Source of the DNA: Hofstenia miamia
Taxonomy: Eukaryota > Xenacoelomorpha > Acoela > Hofsteniidae
Assembly (NCBI GenBank): GCA_900660155.1
Contig: CABFPE010000120.1
Location: 1,268,389 to 1,295,367, forward strand
Length of the DNA stretch: 26,979 bases
Reading direction: 5' to 3'
In this document: positions 10,300 through 20,052 of the stretch, piece after piece
Numbering within the stretch: the stretch's first letter is position 1
How the letters are laid out: every line of letters begins with the position of its first letter
Notes under the pieces: model-generated
What the model saw: the letters and a program-made list of their open reading frames with translations, nothing else
Database searches by the model: none
What the model was told of the DNA's origin: nothing
Program-made: the position numbers and the translations under genes

Positions 10300-11990
10300 C
10301 GAGGTTATCAAACGAAGATTATCAAAAAGGTAAATTGATAAGAGGCAATTCGATATATCGTTTTCTGAAAAATAAAGATTTAAAGAAATGGGTAAAAGCA
10401 TTATAAAAGTGGACGAAATCACTAATAATATGGCTGTATGAAGTCGGCACTGGTCTTCTGACACCATTAAAAAGAAAATTCGAGGTTCTTATATATCAAA
10501 TATACATTTGAAAATCCATATTTAAATGTGCTGTTGTATGATTATGGAAAATGAACTTTTCATAAAGTATGTAATCGCGTTAAATTCTATTCCAAATGAA
10601 ACCTGAACATTTATTGAATATTATTTGTTTTTTATAATATAGTGTAATTTGTCCATAGTTGAGCGTGGTAAGCTGCTGTGATCCAATTTTTTTGTGATCG
10701 CATACACACTTTGTTTTATGTTTCAATTGCATTCTCAATAGTGTTTTGCTTATACTTTTTGTATGATATGTGTTAAATGAATGCCTATAAACGTATGTAT
10801 TTGTCTAATATTTGATTTATAATAATTTTAAAAAAAGGAGGATTTATGATTGCCACAATCCCTCCGTATATTTTTTACGACTGTCCCCCTTCATGTTTAT
10901 CTGGTGTAGAGACCGTTGTACGAAGTGAAAAATTTTGCAGTGCAATATGAATCCACCCATAGATGATCTAAGTCACTTTCTTGATAAAATTTAACCAATT
11001 TAACCATATTTTCAAGATTTCTAATTAAAATATTCAGATGTGGATATAAATTATTCAATATATAACAATATCTTAGATATTTATAGCGAGGAACGTGTTG
11101 GTTTAGTATTCAAGTGGTAAAGATTAAACTAGAATTACATTTATATTTTAAGATTTTTTATCAATTGCCTATCTGTTTCTCAAAATCATATTAGAAAATG
11201 GTCGGAGCTTGACGAAGTTATACGACATGATAAATTTGCTTATCAATGCTGGTTGAATTTTTTCTTAATTCCAAGGTTGTAAATATAAATATGTAAAACT
11301 GGGATGGTTTCAATTCGACTCTATTGAAAGTAAATTTGGAGAATTTGGTCAGCGACATAGTGGAAATTACCACATTACTGTGAATGATGTTGTTTTTACA
11401 ATTCGCATTGATATGAAAAAATTATATATATTTCAAGTTCTAATCATTCGTGCCACCTATGCAACCTAACTAAGGACCACCTAAAAATAATAGATGACGT
11501 TTTAACAGACTCTGCATGGATTGATGCTGATATCAAAATGATTTTATTTTATGTTGCAGGTTATATTGCCAATCGTATCCAACGTTTAAATCTGATGGAA
11601 AACCTACTAGCTGTGATCATATTGATGAACTGGATCGTGGAGGATTGACATACCCATGTGACACATTAATAAACATAACGTGTCTTTGCTATAGAATATT
11701 TCTGGCATTTAATGAAACTGCTAAATTTTGGAGTGGACTTCTAAAAGGAGCTTTTAAAATTGCTTCCTTTAGTCTATTTAGTGATTTTGATGATATATCT
11801 GCTTTTTGGGATTTTGCCAAATATTTTCATGAAAAATTTTTATAAAAATGTTAATGACGTTTTTGTGTTAAGAAAAATTCGTGAAATAGAGAAATATAAA
11901 CGCTGGTTATGTTTTTTCGTAAATTATAGCTCACTACACTTTAAGCAATGCTTGAATGTTTATCATGTAAAGTTAAGTAATGCGCTTCGC
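10300..11990 (+). pseudogene. P-element-like THAP transposase, multiply broken
   Basis: This is the remnant of a nuclear transposase that would bind and cut the surrounding inverted repeats. Four segments appear in family order. (1) About 10345-10470: YRFLKNKDLKKWVKA, then IKVDEITNNMAV-stop-SRHW, matching the THAP pattern F-x-K...KKW...C-x2-H. (2) 10851-10900: PPYIFYDCPPSCL, like the linker after the THAP domain. (3) About 11311-11405: DSIESKFGEFGQRHSGNYHI, matching the acidic 'IE-FG--R---G-N' motif of the catalytic core. (4) 11541-11705: FYVAGYIANRI and, in another frame, DELDRGGLTYPCDTLINITC. Breaks include TGA at 10439-10441 where the third zinc-binding cysteine belongs, a frameshift near 10402, and a frameshift between AGYIANRI and DELDRGG. 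The central catalytic region is mostly missing. Confidence 0.78.
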
Positions 11991-12040
11991 TAATATATTA
12001 GAATTCTCGGCTGCATTAGCTTTCTTTTTCATTTAGCGTT
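11972..12040 (-). repeat. Right terminal inverted repeat of the P-like element
   Basis: The reverse complement aligns with the left end at 8271-8339. The end of the transposase frame (stop near 11990) runs into this repeat, which gives a compact 3' end. Confidence 0.8.
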
Positions 12041-12154
12041 GATATCCACTTTAATCAAAGCAATCCTGTACGTGCATTAATCTGTCACTTGTGCTATCAT
12101 AGCGTTTGAAGTGCCCCCCTAGCACTATTCAGCAACTTGTACGCATCAATTGAG

Positions 12155-12810
12155 CGATGCTACTTGGATAAGAGGTTCTTGAAAGTCGTACTTGTCCACC
12201 GTATCTTTTTCCTAGCTTTTTACATTTCTGTTCTTTATAGGTCTATCAATCTCCCTCTGTACACTTGCCGCTGCTCATTGTCACTGCTGCACACTTTCCT
12301 AGTCCAAATTCCAATCGAGACTATCTTCTTCGATTCTCCAGTGTCTCCATTTGCTTCTTCAAAATCTTCCTTGGGCCAGCATCCGTTTTCAGGTCATCCA
12401 TGTAGCATCGGTAACTCACTATACTTCAATATTCTCCAACTTATACATGATGCCTGTGTTCTTTAGCATTTCTGTGATGGTGATTAAGCTAACTTGAAAT
12501 AGTAATGGTGACAAGATGACCGCTTCTTGGAACATCCCGCGGCTTTTTTCAACCTGTGCCTATCTACATGTATGTCACTCTGTCACTCTTCCATCTCTCT
12601 TTCTCTAAGAAACTAATCCACTTCCATGACCCGCATTGGCATCTAGAGTCTTCAATACCCACCTATGTGAAACGATGAAATATGCCTTCTTGTAGATTAT
12701 CCACGCCATTACTAAGTTTGTCTTCTTTCCCTTGTAATTCACCACCACCTTCTGTTCTACTAGCAACAATTCTTTGTCTTAAATCCTTTCTGCTCCTGTT
12801 CTCTTCTAAG
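12155..12810 (-). pseudogene. R2-like non-LTR retrotransposon reverse transcriptase, degenerate
   Basis: Read on the minus strand from about 12810 to 12155, this is a reverse transcriptase of the non-LTR type related to R2/NeSL-like elements, which copy their RNA into a nicked chromosomal target. In order: NYKGKKTNLVMAWIIYKKAY near 12690-12735 (family form AWIDYKKAYD), RGMFQEAVILSPLLFQV near 12485-12540 (form RGIFQGD-LSPLLF), YRCYMDDLKTDAGP near 12370-12412 (catalytic YMDD kept), and LEFGLGKCAAVTM near 12275-12315 (form EFGLEKCA). Several stops and frameshifts interrupt it. In the first motif the catalytic aspartate is isoleucine, and the following aspartate is phenylalanine. The composition is clearly less AT-rich than its neighbours. 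The subfamily name is from memory. Confidence 0.75.
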
Positions 12811-12825
12811 TAACGAAAAATTTAC

Positions 12826-13163
12826 AAAGTGATATTGAAAATCTTTCTAGCGATTTCACATCCAATAAATTATAAATTACTAATGAAAACCGCACTTCGT
12901 CATATTCTCCCCAATTTTTTAAAAGAAATAACAAAGGAGATTAAATTTATTGTTAACAGTGTTCCGATAAAACAAAGTTAATATTTTATACATTTAGAAA
13001 TCGATATGAACAGACGTTAAATTTGATAATTTTCTCCTAAAAAATTGAAAAAATTTCCTTCTGGTGTTAAATATCTATACCACCTCAGAAATTTAGGACC
13101 AGAAGGTCAAGTTCAAATTTTGCAGGCATTTTGTTTATAGAAACTACATTATCACTGTTCTTT
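12826..13163 (+). pseudogene. CR1/jockey-like LINE reverse transcriptase, thumb-region fragment (copy A)
   Basis: The frame reads SDIENLSSDFTSNKL, then FIVNSVPIKQS, then PSGVKYLYHLRNLGPEGQ and ILQAFCL. This is the arrangement that follows the YADD motif in CR1/jockey-type LINEs: a spacer, a 'hh-YLG' strand region and a helical thumb. It aligns along its whole length with 19754-20052, which shows a dispersed family. Stops and frameshifts break it, and the catalytic core is missing. It directly abuts the antisense R2-like remnant, so one element inserted next to or into the other. Confidence 0.72.
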
Positions 13164-13295
13164 CTTTAATTTTAAATAAATTAATACAAATCAAACTGTT
13201 TTTATCAATTTCATTGGTCATTTACCATTTCTATTCAGACTCTATGTTTACTATGATTAATATACATGTATATGAATCTTCAATAGAAGTAAATA
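13161..13295. repeat. 135-bp direct repeat, copy 1
   Basis: It is identical base for base with 13531-13665, from TTTCTTTAATTTTAAATAAA to CAATAGAAGTAAATA. The offset is 370 bp. After the repeat, copy 1 continues TTCTATATCAAGTAAAG; copy 2 has a short insertion, GCTAAGTTTAAACAA, and then a nearly identical TTTCTATATCAAGCAAAT. Confidence 0.96.
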
Positions 13296-13417
13296 TTCTA
13301 TATCAAGTAAAGTTTTATGCAGCTTCAATTATATTTAAAGATAAATACGAAAGAGAATAGATACTATGTTCATGCAAAGTTCTTTTACTCAATAATTCTA
13401 AAGCAGATAGATTTGGG

Positions 13418-13990
13418 CTCGGGTCGAGTTCGAGTCAGACAAATATTTCAATTCCACATCGGGTTGAAATCGTGTTTAAGTTTCCTAAATATTTAAAAGG
13501 AGTATAAATTACATATACATTTAAATGATATTTCTTTAATTTTAAATAAATTAATACAAATCAAACTGTTTTTATCAATTTCATTGGTCATTTACCATTT
13601 CTATTCAGACTCTATGTTTACTATGATTAATATACATGTATATGAATCTTCAATAGAAGTAAATAGCTAAGTTTAAACAATTTCTATATCAAGCAAATAT
13701 TGAAAGATTTTCTGTGCAATCAAGGTTATTGAAATTTCAATAAAAATTTTTCAGAAGAACATCAAGGTCACAATCAGGACTTGACCTACCTTCACGTGGA
13801 CTGACGATCAACTACATGCTATGTTTTACAAATAGTAATGTAAATACCCTTCCAATTTGTTACTTTATCACAATCTTCCTAGTTGTTTTTGAAGATAACT
13901 GAATTGTTTGCATTCTAAAATTATGTTATACTATTTTGTAAACATTTTCGAAAAATTGGGTCCGGATCTGGTTTCAAAATTTCAACCCGA
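13418..13990. other. Possible small inverted-end element
   Basis: 13418-13470 is rich in CGGGT and TCGAG words and contains CATCGGGTTGAAATCG. Its inverse, ATTTCAACCCGAT, occurs at about 13978-13990 next to GGGTCCGGATCTGG. The 13-base inverted match and GC-rich ends suggest a MITE-like unit enclosing the second 135-bp repeat, but no target duplication was found. Confidence 0.25.
13531..13665. repeat. 135-bp direct repeat, copy 2
   Basis: Perfect copy of 13161-13295. Perfect identity in otherwise decayed DNA implies a recent duplication, gene conversion or an assembly effect. Confidence 0.96.
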
Positions 13991-14115
13991 TTACAACTTT
14001 TTTATACCAACCAAAGACATAACCATGTTAAATACATTCACCAATTTCTTACACTGTACACACCACATACATAGAAACTCACAAAATTATTATTTTTTTG
14101 TATTCAGTTTGTAGT
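13985..14115 (+). repeat. 3' segment shared with LINE copy B
   Basis: This aligns with 20355-20490: both give an open stretch of the form MLNTFT-FLH and then an HHI block, ending near GTATTCAGTTTG in this copy and GTATATTTAGTTTG in the other. It lies downstream of a thumb fragment in both places, which suggests it is the 3' end of the same LINE. Confidence 0.6.
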
Positions 14116-16210
14116 ATAATAATTGCATCATTTTGAAAAATATAATTCAATTCGAACTTATATTCCCTTGTGTTTGCATTGACTGACTTTCCAAGAACTG
14201 GTCAATTTAGAATAGTTTTGTAATAAATACTCCCCACAATAATTTTTGTATTATTTTTCATACTGTCAATAAAAATTTGTGAATGACTTCATGCAGGCAT
14301 CATTTCATTCTTCCCAATAGACTACGTTTATGGAAGCAAAGCAATTGTAGATTTTTATAACTATTTGGATTTATAGACAAGATTTTCGCTTGCATTGTAG
14401 GAAGTTTTAGCAAAGTTAATAAAAATTTCAATACTTTTTAATAAATTCTGATTTGGAAATTGATTGATTTCTTAAGAAATTCATCTAACAAATGCTGCAC
14501 AATAGTAGTAATTTAAGAGTATTGTTTAATGAAATTATTTGAAATGCATACAATTCTATTTAACAAGAATTTTAGTGTAGGTAAAGCAAACCATTCAATT
14601 CTAAATCCTTACCCATGCAATCATTGCAGTTCTTTGCAGTGACAGTAGTGTCTACAAGTTAAGATCATTTCGTAGAATCACTTATTACATTGATTCGTGC
14701 AATTAGGGCACAAAAGCAAACCTATAATAATGAAAAACAGGATAGTTGTAATTTTTTTTAATTTGCCCAAAAATTCCAAATAACATAAAAGAGTTTCTTT
14801 GAAGATATGATATACAATGTGTACAATGTAGAAAGCCAGTTTTACATTCTACACAACTTACCACTAAAAGAATGTGCGTTAAATATTGGAAGACTATGCG
14901 TTAGTATGTGTGGATTCAATATTTCAATTACCGATTGTACTAAAAAACTGCGCTCTCAATGACATTATAAGTTTTGTCGAAACTCGTTCAAGTGCTGTTT
15001 TAAGAAGAAAACCGTTATGTCTACGCGCCAAAAATTGAAGATTTACTAAGAAACGCCAAGAGCGTACATTACACAATTTTGCCTAAGGAATTTAAGGCTG
15101 TTTTTATTTAAGTTAACATTTTTTCTTATTGCTAAATTATATCATTTTCAACTTTAAGAAAATGACTTTTACTGACTGTGAGCAACGACTCCCAGATATT
15201 TTTTATGGAAGTCTTCTTTATAATTCAAAATTTTCCAAGTTGTATTGACAAGAACTCTTTGCACTCAGTTTCAAGCATTTTTAATTTAATAAAAGTAAGT
15301 ATTTTGAGCTTATCTTTGAAAAAAAATTGAAACGCGTGTTTGTGCCATGTTGAAATGGAACGCTCAGCCCTATAAGTATAACTAGATTCTAATGCTTAAC
15401 AAAACTTTTGAAATTATTTTCTAGAGCCTGGGTAATATACTAATTTTATACTGGAAATTTGATTAGCTAAGAAATGAAAAAAATTAGGAAAGCATTGAAA
15501 TTCATTTCTTAGAAACGAAATTTTCTACAAGAAAACTAAAACTGAACAGAAGATGGCGTACAACCTGAAAATATTAATGAAAAAAATATATTGAAATATA
15601 GAAAAGTGTAAATTTAAAAATTTTTTTTTTCTATAGCAACTATCGAACTTCATTACCTTCTTAATAATTAAAAGGAAGCCATTAATACAATACGTATCAA
15701 AATCATCAATTGAATATAAAGCCACAAATATAGTAGAACCATCTTATATAAAGTACAACTTATATACTGAAAAACAGAATAATTTTCTTTACTATAGAAA
15801 TTCTAAAATTCATCAACTGCATAATATAAACTTACACACATACCTATATTTCATTAATAAAATTTCAATAACAAATGTCAAAAAAATTGTCATATATAAA
15901 TATTCAAATTAAGCAAATTTAAATACATTTATTCCGATAACTAAAAAAATATTTTTATGAAAATTGATATCTATCTATTATATACAGCGCCCAATGAGCT
16001 ACGCTGCTGTTCTCACTAATGTTGCCCATTAAATTCAGTAAGCAATTTTTAGTTTTTTAATTCAACTTAATCGATTTTAAATTCTTTTTATAAATGAATA
16101 ATTGACCTCAAGCCTTAGGACTTCTGCCAATTTAGGAAAATATGTAGGTATAGGTCTCATAACATATCAATTTAGCTAGCTTAACCATGTCCTTTTTTAT
16201 TGAATATCAG
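14116..16210. other. AT-rich spacer, no gene recognised
   Basis: No frame, repeat pair or RNA gene could be supported. The minus-strand frame at 15525-15725 is phenylalanine/isoleucine-rich and looks random. Confidence 0.55.
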
Positions 16211-16555
16211 TCAAAGTTCCTGAATTTTATCAATATTAGCATAGTACTCTTTTTCATGTAACTTAATTATTTCATGCCTTAACCCATCAAATGTGTGATT
16301 TACAAATCCAGCCAAAATTTTTGTTATAAATTGCTTTTTAATCATTAGATTTTCCAATTTCTGAATTATATTGTTATGAGGGTGTTTAAAAAGACTATCT
16401 GCATGTTTCTTCGTCACCAAAACATTGTGAATAAATTTTCTCAAGGTCTTATTCAGAGTTGCAAGTAAGGGCTGATTTTTCTGAGTAGCCTTCACAATGA
16501 TTGAAAAAACTGAGTTACAACGAGTTTGATACATAAGTAAACCAAAAAAATGCAA
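16211..16555 (-). CDS. Hypothetical 114-codon open frame
   Basis: This is one of the two longest open frames in the window, with balanced charged residues: KATQKNQPLLATLNKTLRKF, later DSLFKHPHNNIIQKLENLMI, and an ending rich in charged residues (HEKEYYANIDKIQEL). The predicted structure is probably helical. I recognise no family. It lies on the same strand as the Penelope-like reverse transcriptase and about 550 bp downstream of its last recognisable segment, so it could be part of that element or an independent fragment. No signal peptide, membrane segment or metal-binding pattern is visible. The start ATG at 16555 is only the first in frame. Confidence 0.35.
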   Translation of the reverse strand: MHFFGLLMYQTRCNSVFSIIVKATQKNQPLLATLNKTLRKFIHNVLVTKKHADSLFKHPHNNIIQKLENLMIKKQFITKILAGFVNHTFDGLRHEIIKLHEKEYYANIDKIQEL

Positions 16556-17095
16556 GGTAGTATACTCTAAGTACGTTTCGAAAAATCCTTTTCAAGAAAA
16601 AATTAAAATTACAAGTTTTAGAAATGTCTACACATTTTAAAAAAAAAGTAGCACCATATGGTATTTACCTTCTTGTTTACTTTCAGAATTTAGTGTTTAT
16701 GTAATACCAAACTTGGAACTAGTAAGTATTTTCTTGCGACATGTAAATAGTACCAAACAATTTTATTAGAGAACTAAATATTCATATCCTTGACATATAT
16801 CAATTTCGCTGCTTTTATAAAATTCATTCTTTTTACATTTTCTTTTTTATTTGAAATATAACGCCATTCCTTATTTTTAATAGAGTCTATAAATTCATAA
16901 TAAAGTCCTAGAAAGAAGGATTTTCTATATTTGATTTTCATGAGTGATTTAAAAATTTACCTACTATAAATATAAATTCAATTGTATGGGAACAGATTCT
17001 AGAAAAAATCTCCTTTAATGATACTTATCTTTGTCACACTGCGATGGTAGGAATCGGAGCGAATGATTGTAAGATCCAATAATTTTTTGAAGACA
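16556..17095. other. Spacer within or beside the Penelope-like remnant
   Basis: No clear protein homology is seen on either strand. On the minus strand this would be where the C-terminal part of a Penelope-like element, including any GIY-YIG nuclease, should lie, but no such motif could be recognised. Confidence 0.4.
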
Positions 17096-17099
17096 CCTC

Positions 17100-18005
17100 T
17101 TACAATTTTTTCAATTACTTTGCTTAATTTGAGTGTCTAAAAAGTTTGCTTTATCTTCTGATATATCATACGTAAATTTAATGTTTTTATGTAACATTTT
17201 TAGATCTTTAATCGTCAAATTAGCTATTTCTTCATCATCAAGAATGCAAAATATATCATCTAGATATCTTCTATAAATTATATTTCTTCAATCGTTCTCT
17301 TTTCCAGATTGTACATGAAGATATCCGCAATATATAGGGCTGAGTTACTACCCATAGCAAGGCCATCACTTTGGACATACTTTTTATTGCCAAATTTAAA
17401 AATTTTTATAAACAGTTTTTCATTATTTCAATTATTTGAAAAATAATATGTTTAGTAATATCAAATTGTCGTGTTCTATGTAGTTCTTCTTTTTCTATAT
17501 CCAATGATTCATTTATAGATATTGACGTATACTGATCTTCCACATCCGCAGTTAGAAAAAATATTTCGTTTTCCATGGTTCTACTTATTGTGTAAATATT
17601 AAGTAATTCAAAGTTCATTTTGAAACTTTCATAACATCATTTTTATGTCTTTAATTAATATAGAGAATACTTTATCAAATAGTGATCGTGTCTTTGCAGT
17701 CAATGACTGGTCTTCCTTTGCTCCAATAGTAGTTTCTAATAATTCCTTATGAATTTTTGGTAGAAAATATAGCCACTTTTCTTATGCTTCAGGTGTAAAT
17801 ATGATTTGAACCTTTTATAAAAATCATAACTAGAATATTTACTTATTTCAAATCTGCTTTCTATTTCTTCCATGATATCTTCTTTTGTCATCGTTTTCCA
17901 ATGCGAATTGATTTTTTGAAAGTTGAATTTTTGCAATTATTAGATTCATTAACACGAACTTATTTCCTTTATCGGACTTCTTTATCACAACATCTTTTCT
18001 TTATA
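17100..18005 (-). pseudogene. Penelope-like element reverse transcriptase, frameshifted
   Basis: Read on the minus strand, the segments of a Penelope-like reverse transcriptase appear in order. KDVVIKKSDKGNKFVLM near 17950-18000 matches the N-terminal 'ADKG--VV-M' motif. A piece near 17750-17785 resembles 'YFLPKIHKE'. FFLTADVEDQYTSI near 17520-17562 is motif A with its aspartate. DGLAMGSNSALYIADIF near 17310-17370 is the 'G--MGS--S---A' motif. YRRYLDDIFCILDDEE near 17230-17282 is the catalytic DD box. FTYDISEDKANFLDTQIK near 17110-17170 is the 'F--E----FLD' segment. These elements prime reverse transcription at chromosome breaks or nicks. The catalytic residues are preserved, but frameshifts and stops split the frame at least four times. 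The GIY-YIG nuclease of canonical family members was not found. Confidence 0.82.
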
Positions 18006-18833
18006 AGATTTAATGAATAATATCAGATTTGTATACGATTTTAAGTTACAAAGTTTTGCCCCTTGACCAAATCCATGAAAAATCCATGATTTTCTTCAAG
18101 TGACATGAATGCTTTACCCATAGGAATCAATTGTAAGGTGGGTGGGTAAAAAATAATTAGCTAGTTTAAATGAAAGTTCTATTGCCCAAATATTGGATAG
18201 TGTTTCATAACATGCATTGAAAATGGATAGTGTGAGAAAAAAGTTCTCCACACATTGCCCAATCATGGTTTATATATATGTGTAAATTCTATATTACATT
18301 CTAAAACAGCAAAATTTTGAAATTGATGAATTCTGAAAAGTTCAACTACAAAAGAAGCTACCAGCGAAGTTTTGATCAGGGATTTTGCAGGATCAAGTAA
18401 AATTGGTTTGAATACTCATTTTATTTGAATTTTCATAATTCTAATAATTCTAGTAGTGTTCCAAATGTATTTTTCCTAGATGGAGTACACTTAGTTATGG
18501 ACACCTAATTAACAAAAGTTGTTTGATTTTATTAGAAACCACGTTTTATTGTTACTAAACACTGATTATGTTAGCTCCAAACAATTGACTTTTGACAAAA
18601 AAGGATTTCAGTATTTAGGAAAGTTAGAAAAACACGGAAAATATGATAATGAAGGAAGGCAAAACTGAATATAGGAGACTAGTAGTGTAAGGTGTATGTT
18701 GAATTTAGAATGAATAATACATGAAGTGTGATATGATGTTCATTTTTGTCAGGTTTTGGAAAAGAGAACAACAATTATTATTATTATAGGATAATGAACA
18801 TGAAATGCTTTCTCTAGTTTCGTAAATGTATTA
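18006..18833. other. AT-rich spacer, no gene recognised
   Basis: No conserved protein or repeat was found. The start may hold the extreme N-terminal part of the Penelope-like element. Confidence 0.5.
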
Positions 18834-18985
18834 CTTCCGCCAACGAGGTATTGCTGTCGCACTTGTTTTTGTCAGCTTTTCAGCAGGAAATAATGGATGG
18901 ATCATTATGAAAATAAATCTTGAGATAGGTATTGGTTTAAGTTAGATCCCATTATATTTCCAGACGGATCTGAATTACTGTCTAG
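18834..18985 (+). repeat. Diverged copy of a dispersed 'CCGCCAACGAGG' repeat
   Basis: The segment starts TTCCGCCAACGAGGTATTGC, continues TTTTTGTCAGC...TCAGCAGGAAA...ATGGATGGATCATTATGAAA, then TTGAGATAGGTATTGGTTTA, and ends GATCCCATTATATTTCCAGA-CGGATCTG. From memory this closely follows a short repeat widespread in invertebrate genomes: CCGCCAACGAGG, a TTTGT-rich stretch, GTCAGCAGGA, a 'GACCGATTTTCATGAAA' block and 'GATCCCATTAAATTT'. The copy is diverged and non-coding. Its mode of spread is not evident. Confidence 0.6.
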
Positions 18986-19559
18986 TTGTGTCCAAACCTG
19001 TTTGTTCCTGTCTTCCTTAGGTTTTAATAAAATTATATTCAATAATTAAGTTGCAAATTGTTACTTCAAAATACCTACTGTAAGTATTTTCTTATTTTCC
19101 AATACAATAATCATGTCATTACGGTTGATTACGTTCGCTATTAATTTCAAGCTTTATTGTAGCGCTAATTTCTTTGATTCTTAGTGATGCAAAATCATTT
19201 AAAGCACGAGTGATTTCGCAAGTGTTGAATCTCAACATGCTTTCCCCTACCTTTCAATTATAGATCAAAGTGGTTATCTTTGAGTAACTTAATGTAATTA
19301 TGACTTGAAAGTTGCATCCTTTTATTCACGCTTGGTATTCCCAATCCAAAAACTTAGATGGATCGATCCATAAAGGATCCATATCCTCAAGAACTTAGTC
19401 AGAACTTAGTCAATAAAATTGTAAGTCGACGTCTCAATTTAGGCTATCTAGCTATTTAGACTTTAATAAATCTTCAAGTTCCACTCATTTACCTTAAGAA
19501 ATTTTTCATATATTTGGCCGCCATCTATCATTTGCATTTAATCAATATATTTTTGAAAA
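18986..19559. other. Spacer, no gene recognised
   Basis: A short local direct repeat (AGAACTTAGTCAGAACTTAGTCA at about 19390-19412) is visible. Nothing else could be supported. Confidence 0.5.
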
Positions 19560-20052
19560 CGAATTTCCGGTGATAATGAAAAAGTCTGATATAACACCTT
19601 TGTGTAAAAACGAAGATCTCCTTATTGCGAAAAATATAGGTCAATCTCAATAACGCATACTTTTAGTAAATTATTTGAAAAATTATTGCTCATTCAAATC
19701 AACGATACTTGGTCATAAATACTGATGATGATGAATTTAGGCCACCAAAAATAAAAGTGATATTGAAAATCTTTCTACCTATTTCATATCCAATCAATTA
19801 AAAAAACCGAAATTCATTATGTTTCCCCCAATTATGTAAAAGAAATAATAAACAAGATCGAATTAACTGTTAACAGTGTTCCAATAAAACAAAGTGATCA
19901 TGTTTAATATTTAGATGTTGATATTGAAAGAAATTAAAATTTGATACAAAGAATTGCTTCTGGTAGATACTTATACCACCTCAAAAATTTAGGACCATAT
20001 TATCACGTTCAATGATTGCTGCATTTTGTTGATCGTAATTGCATTATTGTTC
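19560..20052 (+). pseudogene. CR1/jockey-like LINE reverse transcriptase, core deleted (copy B)
   Basis: The first part (19560-19710) reads KKSDITPLCKNEDLLIAKN and then, after a shift, SITHTFSKLFEKLLLIQIND, matching the N-terminal reverse transcriptase motif 'P--K-gd----NYRPIS----SK--EK'. The second part (19754-20052) reads SDIENLSTYFISNQL, then NSVPIKQSDHV and YLYHLKNLGP, the thumb region shared with 12826-13163. The whole catalytic core (motifs A to C, about 130 residues in copy C) is absent between about 19711 and 19753, so an internal deletion has joined the two ends. The copy cannot be active. Confidence 0.75.

Larger units (their letters stand above)
8271..12040 (+). mobile_element. P-like (THAP) DNA transposon, decayed and interrupted
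   Basis: Inverted ends of about 70 bp bound this element: 8271-8339 on the left, beginning AAGGCTAAATCAAAAGAAAG, and 11972-12040 on the right, whose reverse complement begins AACGCTAAATGAAAAAGAAA. Both contain the shared core GCAGCCGAGAATT-TAATATA. Between them lies a transposase remnant with a THAP zinc-finger end and P-element-type C-terminal motifs. Two later insertions sit near the left end: a MITE at 8411-8861 and a hAT-like element at 8877-10269. Without them the element is about 1.9 kb, shorter than typical P elements of about 3 kb, so the interior is probably deleted. No target duplication was seen at the outer ends. Confidence 0.75.

Noticed and set aside
10225..10467. 80-codon minus-strand frame
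   Set aside because: It overlaps the THAP segment on the plus strand and the end of the hAT-like element, and has no motif of its own.
12137..12466. 109-codon plus-strand frame
   Set aside because: The minus strand of the same region reads as a reverse transcriptase with YMDDLK and EFGLGKCA motifs, so the plus frame is its shadow.
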